Assembly (NCBI GenBank): GCA_020344215.1
Contig: CP070815.1
Location: 2,925,248-2,989,247, forward strand
From: Gemmatimonadota bacterium
Lineage (GTDB): Bacteria > Gemmatimonadota > Gemmatimonadetes > Palauibacterales > KS3-K002
Length of the DNA stretch: 64,000 bases
Direction: 5' to 3'
Both the position numbers and the translations under genes were made by a program. Below, in pieces: positions 45,087 through 54,787 of the stretch. The notes beneath the pieces were generated by a model that was given only the letters and a program-made list of their open reading frames with translations, was not told where the DNA came from and made no database searches. The stretch's first letter is position 1; the number at the start of each line of letters is the position of its first letter.

Positions 45087-48000
45087 ATGACAAACGTCTC
45101 TCGCTTTACGCCTGTCGTAGCCGCGCTCGCCGTCCTGCTTCTCCAGGCGCCAGTAGAACTCGCAGCTCAGGACGCGACCTTCACGCCCGAGTTGCTGGAG
45201 GAGCTGCGCTTTCGCTCGATAGGACCTGCCGTCACCGGCGGTCGCATCCACGACGTGCAGGCGCTGCCCGACGACCCTTCGACGATCTATCTCGCCACGG
45301 CGTCCGGCGGCATCTGGAAGACCACGAACAAGGGGACCACGTGGGCGCCGATCTTCGACGATCAGCCGGTGAGCACCTTTGGAGTCGTGGCAATTGCCCC
45401 GTCAAACCCCGACGTCATCTGGGCGGGCACCGGAGAGCAGAACAACCGGCAGAGCACGTCCTGGGGCAACGGCGTATACCGCTCCCTCGACGCTGGGAAG
45501 ACGTGGACACACCTGGGTCTAGAGGGGACTCGCCACATCGGGGGCATCGCGGTACACCCGGACGACCCCGACATCGCCTACGTGGCGGCGTTGGGGAGCC
45601 TTTGGGCTGCGAGTCGAGAGCGAGGCGTCTACAAGACCACCGACGGCGGCGCGAGCTGGAGCCAGGTGCTGTTCGTCGACACCCTCACGGGTGTCGTCGA
45701 TCTGCTGATGGATCCCTCCGAGCCGAACACCCTTTACGCCGCGGCCTATCAACGGCTGCGCCGCACCTGGGGATTCAATGGCGGCGGTCGCGGTAGCGGC
45801 ATCTACAAGACGACCGACGGCGGCGGCACTTGGCAGAAGATCGAGAGCGGCATCCCGTCGGGTGATAAAGGGAGGATCGGTCTGGCGATCGCCCAGACCA
45901 ACCCGCGGGTATTGAACGCCATCGTCGAGCACGCTAGTGAGTCGGGCGTCTATCGCACCGAGGACGGCGGAGCGACATGGGAGAAGGTGAACCGCCTCGA
46001 CCCGCGGCCGATGTACTACAGCCACATCTACATCGACCCGACGAACGAGAACCGCATATACGTGCTCGCTACCTCCTTCTACAAGAGCGAGGATGGGGGG
46101 CGCAACTTCCGCACGATGCCTACGCGACCCACGTACGACGTTGGAGTGCACAGCGATTTCCATGCCCTGTGGGTCGATCCGCAGAACTCCGAGCACTTCT
46201 ATCTCGTAGGTGACGCGGGCCTCCACGAGACTTGGGACCGCGGCGAAACATACATTCGCATCAACAACCTGCCGATCGGCCAGTTCTACGCCATCGGCGT
46301 CGACATGCGCGACCCGTACTACGTCTACGGCGGCATGCAGGACAACCATTCCTGGGTCGGTCCCAGCCGAACACGCCACTGGATCGGAATCATCAACGAC
46401 GATTGGCGGCAGATCGGCTTCGGGGACGGTATGTACCACCAGCCCGACCCCAGCGATTACCGCTTCGTCTACGGTGCCGCCGAGAACGGGACGCTGCTCC
46501 GGCTGGATCCCGAGACCGGCGACCGCCTCGACATCGAGCCCTACACACCGCAGGGCGAGGCAGCGTATCGGTTTGACTGGGTGACTCCGGTGCTCGTGTC
46601 TCGATACGATCCGCGGACGGTGTACCTGGGTGGCCATCGGCTCTTCATCTCACGCGACTGCGGTGTGAGTTGGGAGCGTACCGAGGACCTCACGAGGGGG
46701 ACCGACCGCGACACCTTGCAGCTGATGGGCGTGCTCGGCTCGGAGCCGATGTTGTCGAAGAACGATGGCACATCATCGTTCGGTGAAATCACCACCATCT
46801 CGGAGTCGCCTTTGGATCCGAACATCCTCTGGGTCGGCACGGACGACGGGAACGTGCAGGTATCACGAGACGGCGGGTACACTTGGACCGAGGTCTCGCG
46901 CAACGTGGCGGGCGTTGCGGACGGGACCTACGTGAGCCGTGTGATCGCTTCGGCGAGCGGGCCCGGCGTGGCCTTCGTGACCTTCGACGCACACCGCGAT
47001 GGCGACCTCGCTCCCTACGTCTTCAAGACTAATAACTTCGGGGGGAGTTGGACACCGCTGACCGACGGCCTGCCGTCCCAGAGCCCAGTGAACGTTATCG
47101 TCGAGCACCCGGCCAACCCCGACCTGCTGGTCCTGGGAACGGAGCACGCCCTGTTCGTCTCGGGTAACGCGGGCGCTGCCTGGACGCGCTTCATGCCGAA
47201 CCTGCCGACGACGCTTTACGACGATCTCGTGGTCCACCCGCGCGACGACGATCTGATCGTCGGGACACACGGCCGCAGCATCTGGATCCTGGACGACCTC
47301 TCACCATTGGTAAACTGGTCGGAGGAGGTCGCACAGTTGCGGGCCTACCTCTTCCCGATCCGTCCGGCCACCATCTTCCAGTACTGGAAGGACACGAGCT
47401 ATCGAGGCCAGGCCGCCTACGCCGGCGCGAACCCCGCCGAAGAGGCGATTCTCAGCTACCATCTCAGCCGCCCGGTCGACGGGGTTACGATCTCCGTCAC
47501 GAACGAGCGCGGTGACATCGTCCGGCAGCTCGAGGGTCCGGGGACGGCAGGCGTGATTCACCGGATCTATTGGGACTTGCGCCACGAGCCGCCGCCGTTC
47601 GAGCGGGGCGATAGAGGTGGCGAGGCGCTGCCGGTCTTGCCGCACCCGACGGTCCCGCGGGGTCCGTTTGTGGCGCCCGGCCCGTACACCGTAACGCTGC
47701 GGGCCGGCAGGGCCCAGTCCGTGCAGACCGTCGAGGTCGGAGGCGATCCGTTACTCTGGTTAACGTATGAGGACTGGCGCGACCGTGAGACTTTCTTGCT
47801 CGCGGTGCTCGATCTGCAGCGCCGGGCTTGGGACGCCGACCAGCGAGCCGAGGCGTTGAGGGAACGGGTCGTCGCTGAGCGCGACTCACTTGGCGCCGGC
47901 GTCGAAGTTCCTGAGGAGCTCGCGGCGCGAGTCGATTCGCTGACGGCTCTGGCGCGGCGAATCAGGCGTATCCGCTCTAGCGTCTACAGGCTTGCCGGCG

Positions 48001-48146
48001 CGTATAACGGCGATGGGGTGAGGCAAGGGAGTCTCTACCCGCCAACCCAGGACCATAGACGATCTTTGCGGGACCTGGAAGAGGAACTCGTGCGGGAGCT
48101 GGCGGTGCTGGAGGGGGGAGAGGCGGCAGCCGGCGCCACCGGCTAG
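45087..48146 (+). CDS. Secreted BNR/VPS10-like repeat protein
   Basis: The 1019-residue protein has a signal peptide (VVAALAVLLLQAPVELAAQD) and then many BNR/Asp-box-like repeats (GGIWKTTNKGTTW, GVYRSLDAGKTW, GVYKTTDGGASW, GIYKTTDGGGTW, GVYRTEDGGATW, NVQVSRDGGYTW). These fold as one or two beta propellers of the sortilin/Ycf48 type. The C-terminal 250 residues form a separate region with GPYTVTLRAG, then a coiled-coil-like RAWDADQRAEALRERV. No catalytic residues of sialidases are evident, so a binding or scaffold role outside the inner membrane is likelier than glycosidase activity. ATG 45087 follows TGAGGAG; the frame is open 71 codons further up without a signal peptide. Confidence 0.87.
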   Translation: MTNVSRFTPVVAALAVLLLQAPVELAAQDATFTPELLEELRFRSIGPAVTGGRIHDVQALPDDPSTIYLATASGGIWKTTNKGTTWAPIFDDQPVSTFGVVAIAPSNPDVIWAGTGEQNNRQSTSWGNGVYRSLDAGKTWTHLGLEGTRHIGGIAVHPDDPDIAYVAALGSLWAASRERGVYKTTDGGASWSQVLFVDTLTGVVDLLMDPSEPNTLYAAAYQRLRRTWGFNGGGRGSGIYKTTDGGGTWQKIESGIPSGDKGRIGLAIAQTNPRVLNAIVEHASESGVYRTEDGGATWEKVNRLDPRPMYYSHIYIDPTNENRIYVLATSFYKSEDGGRNFRTMPTRPTYDVGVHSDFHALWVDPQNSEHFYLVGDAGLHETWDRGETYIRINNLPIGQFYAIGVDMRDPYYVYGGMQDNHSWVGPSRTRHWIGIINDDWRQIGFGDGMYHQPDPSDYRFVYGAAENGTLLRLDPETGDRLDIEPYTPQGEAAYRFDWVTPVLVSRYDPRTVYLGGHRLFISRDCGVSWERTEDLTRGTDRDTLQLMGVLGSEPMLSKNDGTSSFGEITTISESPLDPNILWVGTDDGNVQVSRDGGYTWTEVSRNVAGVADGTYVSRVIASASGPGVAFVTFDAHRDGDLAPYVFKTNNFGGSWTPLTDGLPSQSPVNVIVEHPANPDLLVLGTEHALFVSGNAGAAWTRFMPNLPTTLYDDLVVHPRDDDLIVGTHGRSIWILDDLSPLVNWSEEVAQLRAYLFPIRPATIFQYWKDTSYRGQAAYAGANPAEEAILSYHLSRPVDGVTISVTNERGDIVRQLEGPGTAGVIHRIYWDLRHEPPPFERGDRGGEALPVLPHPTVPRGPFVAPGPYTVTLRAGRAQSVQTVEVGGDPLLWLTYEDWRDRETFLLAVLDLQRRAWDADQRAEALRERVVAERDSLGAGVEVPEELAARVDSLTALARRIRRIRSSVYRLAGAYNGDGVRQGSLYPPTQDHRRSLRDLEEELVRELAVLEGGEAAAGATG

Positions 48147-48179
48147 TGGGCTGCTCTCTGTACGAGTGGGGCGTGCAGG

Positions 48180-49262
48180 ATGCCCGGCTCGAAGGTTACT
48201 AGCTGCGCGCAATGCCAGCGTAGCGTTCCGTATGTGTCGCGCGCGCTCGGCGTCTGCGCGGCCTGCGTCCAATCATCTTACTCCATCGTGCGGCGACGTC
48301 TCGAGGCGGTTCATGCCGAGGAGCGAGCCGAGTTTGATCTGCCTCCGGCACCGCCGCGCAGCGCCGCTGGCGTCCGCTGTACGCTCTGCGGCAACGAGTG
48401 CGTGATCGGGGAGGCGGAGCGCGGATTCTGCGGCCTGCGCTCAGTTCGTGGTGGAAGACTCGTTCATCTGGCCGGTACGCCGGCTCGGGGCCTGCTGCAT
48501 TGGTACCGCGACCCCCTGCCGACGAACTGCGTGGCCGACTGGGTGTGTGAGGGACACCGGCACCCCGGATGCCATAACCTGGCGGTCTTCTACTGTAGCT
48601 GCACGGCCGACTGTCTTTTCTGTCAGAACTGGCACTTCAGAAAAGTGTCGATCTCGGACAGCGACACGATGAGTGCCACTGAGCTCGCCGCGGCCGCCAA
48701 TTCGCGAACCTACTGCGTCTGCTACTTCGGCGGCGATCCGGCCTCGCAGATGCCCCACGCGCTGGCGACGTCCAAGCTGCTTGCCGGGCGCGGGGTGCGC
48801 GTCTGCTGGGAGACCGCGGGCACGATGCACCCCAAGCTGCTCGACCGGGCGGTCGGCTACTCCCTCGACACCGGTGGCTGCATCAAGTTCGACCTTAAGG
48901 CCTTCGACGAGTCGCTGCACCGGACGCTGGCCGGCATCTCGAATCGGCGGACGCTCGAGAACTTCGCGCGCGCGGCGAAACGGTGCGCCGAACGGTGCGA
49001 CCCGCCGCTCGTCGTCGCCAGCACCCTCCTGGTGCCCGGGTACGTCGATGCGGATCAGGTGGGCAAGATCGCCTCGTTCATCGCCTCCGTCGATCCGCAA
49101 ATCCCTTACTCGCTCCTGGCCTTCGCCCCCAACTTCTATATGAGCGACCTGCCGTATACCTCGGCGGGGCAGGCGCGGGAAGCCGAGACAGCCGCCCGCG
49201 CCGCCGGACTGGCCAATGTGCGCATCGGGAACCGGCACCTACTCGGCCTTGGGCCCAAGTAG
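48180..49262 (+). CDS. Radical SAM protein, PflA / AmmeMemoRadiSam-like
   Basis: The 360-residue enzyme has the radical SAM motif CTADCLFCQNW (CxxxCxxC, near residue 142) that binds the 4Fe-4S cluster and cleaves SAM. FGGDPASQMPHAL and ETAGTMHPKLL follow, as in pyruvate formate-lyase activase-like proteins. Ahead of the motif are a zinc-ribbon-like CAQCQ/CAAC (about residues 9-32) and a second Cys set (CTLCGNEC, FCGLR). No formate-lyase or AmmeMemo partner genes are adjacent, so its target is unknown. It starts 33 bases behind the BNR protein and may share its transcript. Confidence 0.85.
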   Translation: MPGSKVTSCAQCQRSVPYVSRALGVCAACVQSSYSIVRRRLEAVHAEERAEFDLPPAPPRSAAGVRCTLCGNECVIGEAERGFCGLRSVRGGRLVHLAGTPARGLLHWYRDPLPTNCVADWVCEGHRHPGCHNLAVFYCSCTADCLFCQNWHFRKVSISDSDTMSATELAAAANSRTYCVCYFGGDPASQMPHALATSKLLAGRGVRVCWETAGTMHPKLLDRAVGYSLDTGGCIKFDLKAFDESLHRTLAGISNRRTLENFARAAKRCAERCDPPLVVASTLLVPGYVDADQVGKIASFIASVDPQIPYSLLAFAPNFYMSDLPYTSAGQAREAETAARAAGLANVRIGNRHLLGLGPK

Positions 49263-49446
49263 GTGCTCGCGGTCGCCACACCGTCCTCGATCCTGTAGCG
49301 CTATGGCTCCTGTGGGGTGATGCGCGCAGCGTTGTTGCGTTCACGTATGGGCGGTCGCATCTTGCAGACCTGTGGGGTAGCCTCCAAAGCCAAGAACGCG
49401 CGGATTGCTGGAACGAGGGCTGGGTCGCCCGCGGTGCGCTGTCTTC

Positions 49447-51507
49447 ATGTCCGATCTCTTTGATCAGTTTCAGACGGAACTAGCCGACCGCTACGCGGTG
49501 GAGGGCGAGATCGGCCGCGGCGGCATGGCGACGGTCTACCTGGCGCAGGATCTGAGGCATGACCGCCGGGTGGCCGTCAAGGTCTTGCTGCCGGAGCTCT
49601 CGACCTCCCTCGGCACCCAGCGGTTCCTGCGCGAGGTCAAGATCGCCGCGGGTCTCCAGCACCCGCACATCTTGCCGATCTACGACTCGGGTGAGGCGGC
49701 CGGTCTGCTTTACTACGTCATGCCATACGTCGAGGGGCAGACGCTCCGCGACCGACTGGAGCGCGAGACCCAGCTGCCGATCGGAGATGCCCTACAGATC
49801 ATACGCGACGTAGCCAATGCCCTGAGCTTCGCTCACAAGCGTGGGATAGTACACCGGGACATCAAGCCCGAGAACATACTCATCTCGGAGGGCTACGCGG
49901 TCGTCGCCGACTTCGGGATCGCGCGGGCGCTCACCGAGGCAGGCGGTGACAAGCTCACACAGACCGGTGTCGCTATCGGTACGCCGGCCTACATGAGCCC
50001 CGAACAGGTGAAGGAGGGCGCGCACGTGGACGGTCGCAGCGACCTCTATAGCTTGGGGTGCGTACTCTACGAGATGTTGGCCGGGCAACCGCCGTTCACC
50101 GGGGCCACCCCCCAAGTAATCATGGCGCGGCATGCCCTCGATCCCGTGCCGCCGCTACGTACGGTCCGCTCGACCGTGCCGGAGTCGGTGGAGTGGGCCG
50201 TCGCCCGGACGCTGGCCAAGGTGCCCGCAGATCGCTTCACCTCCAGCGAAGAGCTCATCCAGGCACTGACCGCGGCAATCGAAGCACCGGGGCTGACCAC
50301 GCCACCGACCGGTGAGTTAGTGCCGTCCTTCTTCTCCGAGCTCAGGCGCCGACGGGTCTATCAGGCCGCTATCCTCTACGTGGCCATTGGCTTCGGGGTC
50401 GTCGAGGCAGCCGACATCACCTTCGAGGTACTCGGGTTCCCAGACTGGATGATGACTCTCGTTGTCATCGGCGCACTCCTCGGCTTCCCTGCCGCCCTGG
50501 TCATGGCCTGGATGTACGACCTGACGAGGCACGGGCTGAGGCGTACTTCGCCCTGGGGACTGACGCCGCCCGACACGTTGCGGACGCGTGGTGTCTCCTT
50601 ACCGCGAGCGGGGCTCGTGTCCCCACCACCCGCGACCATCGACCAAGTGTTCACGGGAACCACGGTCCGCGTCACTCCGGACTTGGACCGGGTCGCCGAG
50701 AGGCCGACGACGCCACTCTACGGCGAGGCTGCTGTTGCTCCGGTGGCCATGAAGGAGCCGTCCCCGCTTCTCACCAGCAAGATCGGACTTACCTCGCTGC
50801 TGGCGTTAGCCTTCTTCGTCAACTGGCTGGAGACGACGCTCGAGACGCGGCTCGGTGCTGATTCGGCCCTCGTCTCTGATCTCAGGCATCATATGGCGTA
50901 CGCAGTCCACTGGTTCGAGGGCCACTTGAGCTTCGAGTATCACGATGTGACGAACAGTATCGCCACGATCGGTTACTCGAGTTCCTATTTCTTCCTCTTC
51001 CCCCTGCTTCTTATCGGAGTTGGCTTGGCGCTCGCCCGCCGGCCCGATATCCGGGCGTATCGTGTGTTCTCGCTCGCCGTGTTGATCGACTACGCGCTGA
51101 GCTTGCCCTTCTTCATCTTCTTCCCGATCCCGGAGCGCTGGGCATATTCGGAGTCGGGCGCCATGCTGCTGTCCGACAAGTGGTCCTCGCAGTTGATCGA
51201 AGCGGTTCGCCCGATCAGCGGGCTCGACAACTGCTTCCCGAGCTTCCACGTGTCGCTCACAGTGGTGGTCGTGCTTCTGGCTCTCTTGTACGGACTACGC
51301 CTGCGATGGAGCATCGTCGCGCTGGGGGCTACGGTTGTTCTCTCGACGTTCGTCCTCGGGATCCACTGGATCGCCGACGTCATCGCCGGCCTAGCGCTCG
51401 GCGTCTTGAGCGTGATGCTGGCGCTTCGTGTGGACAACAGAATCCCCGAGGACGTGTGGCAGTTTGTGGACATCCCGTTCGAGGGCACGGGGCCGGCACC
51501 CGAGTAA
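49447..51507 (+). CDS. Ser/Thr kinase fused to a PAP2/Aur1-like membrane domain
   Basis: The 686-residue protein starts with a complete kinase (about 17-280: GEIGRGGMATVYLAQD, VAVKVLL, HRDIKPENILI, DFGIAR, GTPAYMSPEQ). A two-helix module follows (SELRRRRVYQAAILYVAIG to DLTRHGLRRTS, about 297-375). The C-terminal half (about 440-670) is a multi-helix domain with CFPSFHVS at about 597-604 and GIHWIADVIAG at about 637, matching the PSxH and HxxxD motifs of PAP2/Aur1-type lipid phosphatases or phosphotransferases. Such a fusion would put phosphorylation control and lipid head-group chemistry in one protein. ATG 49447 is used; an upstream in-frame start adds only 14 residues. The PhnD-like gene begins 15 bases after it. 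Confidence 0.9.
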   Translation: MSDLFDQFQTELADRYAVEGEIGRGGMATVYLAQDLRHDRRVAVKVLLPELSTSLGTQRFLREVKIAAGLQHPHILPIYDSGEAAGLLYYVMPYVEGQTLRDRLERETQLPIGDALQIIRDVANALSFAHKRGIVHRDIKPENILISEGYAVVADFGIARALTEAGGDKLTQTGVAIGTPAYMSPEQVKEGAHVDGRSDLYSLGCVLYEMLAGQPPFTGATPQVIMARHALDPVPPLRTVRSTVPESVEWAVARTLAKVPADRFTSSEELIQALTAAIEAPGLTTPPTGELVPSFFSELRRRRVYQAAILYVAIGFGVVEAADITFEVLGFPDWMMTLVVIGALLGFPAALVMAWMYDLTRHGLRRTSPWGLTPPDTLRTRGVSLPRAGLVSPPPATIDQVFTGTTVRVTPDLDRVAERPTTPLYGEAAVAPVAMKEPSPLLTSKIGLTSLLALAFFVNWLETTLETRLGADSALVSDLRHHMAYAVHWFEGHLSFEYHDVTNSIATIGYSSSYFFLFPLLLIGVGLALARRPDIRAYRVFSLAVLIDYALSLPFFIFFPIPERWAYSESGAMLLSDKWSSQLIEAVRPISGLDNCFPSFHVSLTVVVVLLALLYGLRLRWSIVALGATVVLSTFVLGIHWIADVIAGLALGVLSVMLALRVDNRIPEDVWQFVDIPFEGTGPAPE

Positions 51508-51522
51508 CGCTTGCGAGATTCT

Positions 51523-53190
51523 ATGCGGCTTGAGACGAGGGACATAGGTTCGAGATTGGCCAGACTGGTTCTCGCGGGACTGGCGAGCGTCACCCCCATT
51601 TCGTCGGCGGTCGCTCAGGAGCAAGTCACCTTCATCGAAGTGGCTCTCGATGAGGAGACCCGGCGCGCCGATGAGAAGCTGCGTCGTTACCTGGGCAGTG
51701 AGGCCGGCCTGATGTTCGTCTCTGAGCGGCCTCAGGAATACGGCGCGGTCATTAACCGCCTGGCCAACTGGGACCCTGAGAGGGGCGACTTTCTGGCCCG
51801 CGTTACGCCGTACGCTTTCGTGGCGGCGGAGATGCTAGGGGCTGACCTCGAGATCTTCGCCTCCTACGTGAGCCGGGCGACGGGGGGCACGACCTATCAC
51901 TCGTATTTCGTGGTGAATAGGGAGCGGTTCACCGACCGGCCCGAGCTGGCCAACCTGGTCGAGTACCTGAGGAGTCTGGACGCGCCGGCGACGTTCATCT
52001 ATCATAACAAGTTCAGCACCTCGAGTTACTTCCTGCCGTCCCTCTTCTTCCGCGGCCACGGCATCTACAACATGCCGGGGTCTACCGAGTACCACACGGC
52101 GATTCACAGCACTAAGCTGGGGAACAGCAGCTCGAACCTGGTGCGGAGCGTCGCACTGGGCGAGTTCGACCTGGCGGCCGTCTGGGACGGGACAAAGACC
52201 AAGTTCGAGGTTACGGACAGCCTCTACGACAGATACGGGAGCAGGGTCCACTTCATACAGCTGCCCACCAACCTGCCGAACGATCTGCTGGTCGGGTCCG
52301 CCTCGATGGACTCGGCCAGTCGGGCCAGGATTCGGGAAGCGATTCGCGGGATGGGCCCGGAGGAGATCGACGAGGGCGATTTCTCGACTTGGCGCGACAT
52401 AAACAGCGCGGCGGACGCGCGTCAGGCGCTGGCCGACCTGCGGTGGCTGGCACGCGAGCGACCGGCCCCGGTGACCGTCGATGTGAGAACGCCGGCCGCG
52501 GGGAGCGTCCCGGAAGCGTATCTGGAGGCCGCGCGGCAGGCGGTGCGGCTCTCCGGAACCGAGTTCGTCAACTACGACGACGACTTTCACGCGCACCGCG
52601 ACTACGTGTGGACCCTCGAGCTGATACACGATGGTGCCATCGAACTCACCAGCCGAATCATCGGAAGCGAGATCGATGACCAGAGACTTCAAATCAGCTT
52701 CAAGGATACCGAGGATCTCACGAGGCGAATCGGTACACTCCTCCACTCGCGGATGCACAGGATCCGCTACGTTTGGCCGTATCGGGCCGAGCACCCCACC
52801 GTGATTCGTGACGTCGGCTTCAGCATCCCGCCCGACGCCAGCGTGAAGGTGAAGAGGATCAGCTGGCAGGACGCTCAGCGTAACCTCTTCCTCGAGGACG
52901 CCGAGTTCGACGCACAGGTCGGCCACTCCGACTTCTTCAGGTTCGAGCTCTACCCGAACTTCATTCCAGCCGACGACGGTGCCTTCGGCTTCGATCCGAT
53001 GAGCAACGTCTCCTATCGGGTCATCCTCGTCCGGCCCGAGGCGGAGCGACCTCTCTTCCGCGTACTTACGGTCGCCTTCGTCGTCCTGCTCGTCTTGGCT
53101 GCCGTCGCGGCCTTCGCCAGCGTATGGCGGCGGCGCGCGGCCGCTGCGGTTTCCGATCCGCGACTGACACCGCCCGGGGCGACCGGCTAG
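51523..53190 (+). CDS. PhnD-like periplasmic binding domain anchored by a C-terminal helix
   Basis: The 555-residue protein has a signal peptide (LVLAGLASVTPISSAVAQ) and a PhnD-like phosphonate/phosphate-binding domain (about 35-300: RRYLGSEAGLMF, ARVTPYAFVAAEMLG, TYHSYFVVNRE, SVALGEFDLAAVWDG). A beta-rich region of about 200 residues without known motif follows (DFHAHRDYVWTLELIHDG, VRISWQDA-like), then one membrane helix near 515-540 (VAFVVLLVLAAVAAFA) and a short basic tail. Ordinary PhnD proteins lack the second half and the anchor, and no phn ABC transporter genes are here. It may sense rather than import its ligand, together with the kinase fusion encoded 15 bases upstream. ATG 51523 is chosen over TTG 51511. 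Confidence 0.8.
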   Translation: MRLETRDIGSRLARLVLAGLASVTPISSAVAQEQVTFIEVALDEETRRADEKLRRYLGSEAGLMFVSERPQEYGAVINRLANWDPERGDFLARVTPYAFVAAEMLGADLEIFASYVSRATGGTTYHSYFVVNRERFTDRPELANLVEYLRSLDAPATFIYHNKFSTSSYFLPSLFFRGHGIYNMPGSTEYHTAIHSTKLGNSSSNLVRSVALGEFDLAAVWDGTKTKFEVTDSLYDRYGSRVHFIQLPTNLPNDLLVGSASMDSASRARIREAIRGMGPEEIDEGDFSTWRDINSAADARQALADLRWLARERPAPVTVDVRTPAAGSVPEAYLEAARQAVRLSGTEFVNYDDDFHAHRDYVWTLELIHDGAIELTSRIIGSEIDDQRLQISFKDTEDLTRRIGTLLHSRMHRIRYVWPYRAEHPTVIRDVGFSIPPDASVKVKRISWQDAQRNLFLEDAEFDAQVGHSDFFRFELYPNFIPADDGAFGFDPMSNVSYRVILVRPEAERPLFRVLTVAFVVLLVLAAVAAFASVWRRRAAAAVSDPRLTPPGATG

Positions 53191-53192
53191 CC

Positions 53193-53217
53193 CGAGGGCA
53201 TTCGCCCCTCGATTTTT
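53193..53217 (+). terminator. Rho-independent terminator
   Basis: CGAGGGC (53193-53199) pairs with GCCCCTCG (53204-53211) with one bulged C and a 4-base loop. ATTTTT follows. It begins 3 bases after the PhnD-like stop and separates it from glnA. Confidence 0.8.
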
Positions 53218-53311
53218 CCCGTGCGGCGCGTAGATTCGGCTCGTGCGCGCCAGTCGGCCGCCCGTTATCCCTGTATCCGGTAGCTCCCCCAACCGACGGA
53301 GGCGTAAGTCG

Positions 53312-54730
53312 ATGCAAATGAAAGAGTTCCTCACGCAGGTAGAGAAGTTTCGCGAGCAGATGGGCAAGTACGTCCACGAGATGGAGTGCCACGGCGGCCT
53401 CGACCTCTCGACCCCGGAGGATGCCATCAAGTATTGCTCCGAGCATGGCGTCACCTCGATCCGGCTTTGGTTCACCGACTTGCTGGGCTTCCTCAAGTCG
53501 TTCGCCGTGACGCTGCCGGAGATCGAGGGGGCCTTCGAGGAAGGGATGGGCTTCGACGGATCCTCGATCGAGGGCTACCAGCGGATCCAGGAGAGCGACA
53601 TGGTGGCGTTCCCGATCGCTTCAACCGCTCAGACGATCCCGTTCAAGGTGGGCGGCTCGCGGTCGATCCGCATGTTCGCCGAGGTCCGGAGTCCGGACGG
53701 AGCCCACTATGCCAGCGACCCGCGCGATGTGCTCAAGCGGAACCTAGCGCGACTCAAGGACCACGGCTTCTCGCACATGAACATCGGGCCTGAGGCCGAA
53801 TACTACTACTTCGCCGACGAGAACCGCCCAACGGCGATCGACCGGGCGGGCTACTTCGACATTAACCCGGTCGACTTGGGCGATGACCTCCGCGAGGTCA
53901 CCGTCTTCGCTCTCGAGTCGATGGGTATCCCGGTGGAGTACATGCACCATGAGGTCGCGCCCAGCCAGCACGAGATCGATCTAAAGTACCAGGAAGCGCT
54001 CCGCATGGCCGACGCCCTGCAGACCTATAAGTACCTCGTGAAGGAAATCGCGCGCCGCAACGGCGTGTACGCCACCTTCATGCCGAAGCCCCTGTTCGGC
54101 GAAAACGGCAGCGGCATGCACACGCATCTGTCGATCTTCAAGGACGAGAAGACGAACGCCTTCTATTCCAAGGAGCACAGCTACCATCTCTCGGACACCG
54201 GTAAGCAATTCCTGGCGGGCGTCCTCGACCACGCGCGCGCGATATCGCTCATCACCAACCAGTGGTACAACTCCTATAAGCGGCTGGTGGTGGGGTTCGA
54301 AGCCCCGGTTTACATCGCTTGGGCGGAGCGCAACCGCTCGGCGCTCGTCCGCTTGCCCATGTACAAGCCGGGCAAGGAGGTAGCCACTCGCATCGAGCTC
54401 CGGTTTCCCGACGCCGCGTGCAACCCGTATCTCGCCTTCGCCGTCATGCTGGCTGCCGGACTCGACGGGCTCGAGCGCGGACTTCCGCTGTCCGAGCCGA
54501 TGACCCAGGACCTCTACGAGCTCACTCCCGTGGAGCGGGAGAGGCTAGGCGTGCGGTCGCTGCCCCACGACCTTTACGAGGCGATCCAGGTGGCGGAAAG
54601 CAGCGAGCTCTTGGCGAAGACCTTAGGCGAGGACGTGCTCGACAAGATTCTGGAGACGAAGCTCGCCGAGGACGAGAAGTTTAGGCTCTATATTTCGCCG
54701 CTCGATCTTGAGCATCATATGGAGTTATGA
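53312..54730 (+). CDS. glnA: Glutamine synthetase, type I
   Basis: The 472-residue enzyme makes glutamine from glutamate, ammonia and ATP. It has the beta-Grasp N-terminal domain (IRLWFTDLLGFLKS), the metal and ATP motifs MGFDGSSIEGYQ, GPEAEYYYF, HHEVAPSQHEIDLKY and NGSGMHTHLS, and the C-terminal RIELRFPDAACNPYLAF. DLYELTPVE aligns with the region that carries the adenylylated Tyr in enteric enzymes; whether it is modified here is not known. ATG 53312 has CGGAGG ahead of it. It is a single gene after a terminator; a kinase gene starts 57 bases downstream. Confidence 0.97.
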   Translation: MQMKEFLTQVEKFREQMGKYVHEMECHGGLDLSTPEDAIKYCSEHGVTSIRLWFTDLLGFLKSFAVTLPEIEGAFEEGMGFDGSSIEGYQRIQESDMVAFPIASTAQTIPFKVGGSRSIRMFAEVRSPDGAHYASDPRDVLKRNLARLKDHGFSHMNIGPEAEYYYFADENRPTAIDRAGYFDINPVDLGDDLREVTVFALESMGIPVEYMHHEVAPSQHEIDLKYQEALRMADALQTYKYLVKEIARRNGVYATFMPKPLFGENGSGMHTHLSIFKDEKTNAFYSKEHSYHLSDTGKQFLAGVLDHARAISLITNQWYNSYKRLVVGFEAPVYIAWAERNRSALVRLPMYKPGKEVATRIELRFPDAACNPYLAFAVMLAAGLDGLERGLPLSEPMTQDLYELTPVERERLGVRSLPHDLYEAIQVAESSELLAKTLGEDVLDKILETKLAEDEKFRLYISPLDLEHHMEL

Positions 54731-54787
54731 GATCAACACGAAGCCGCACCCGGCCGCTTCCGGCTCAGTACCGCTTCGCTCTGTACT

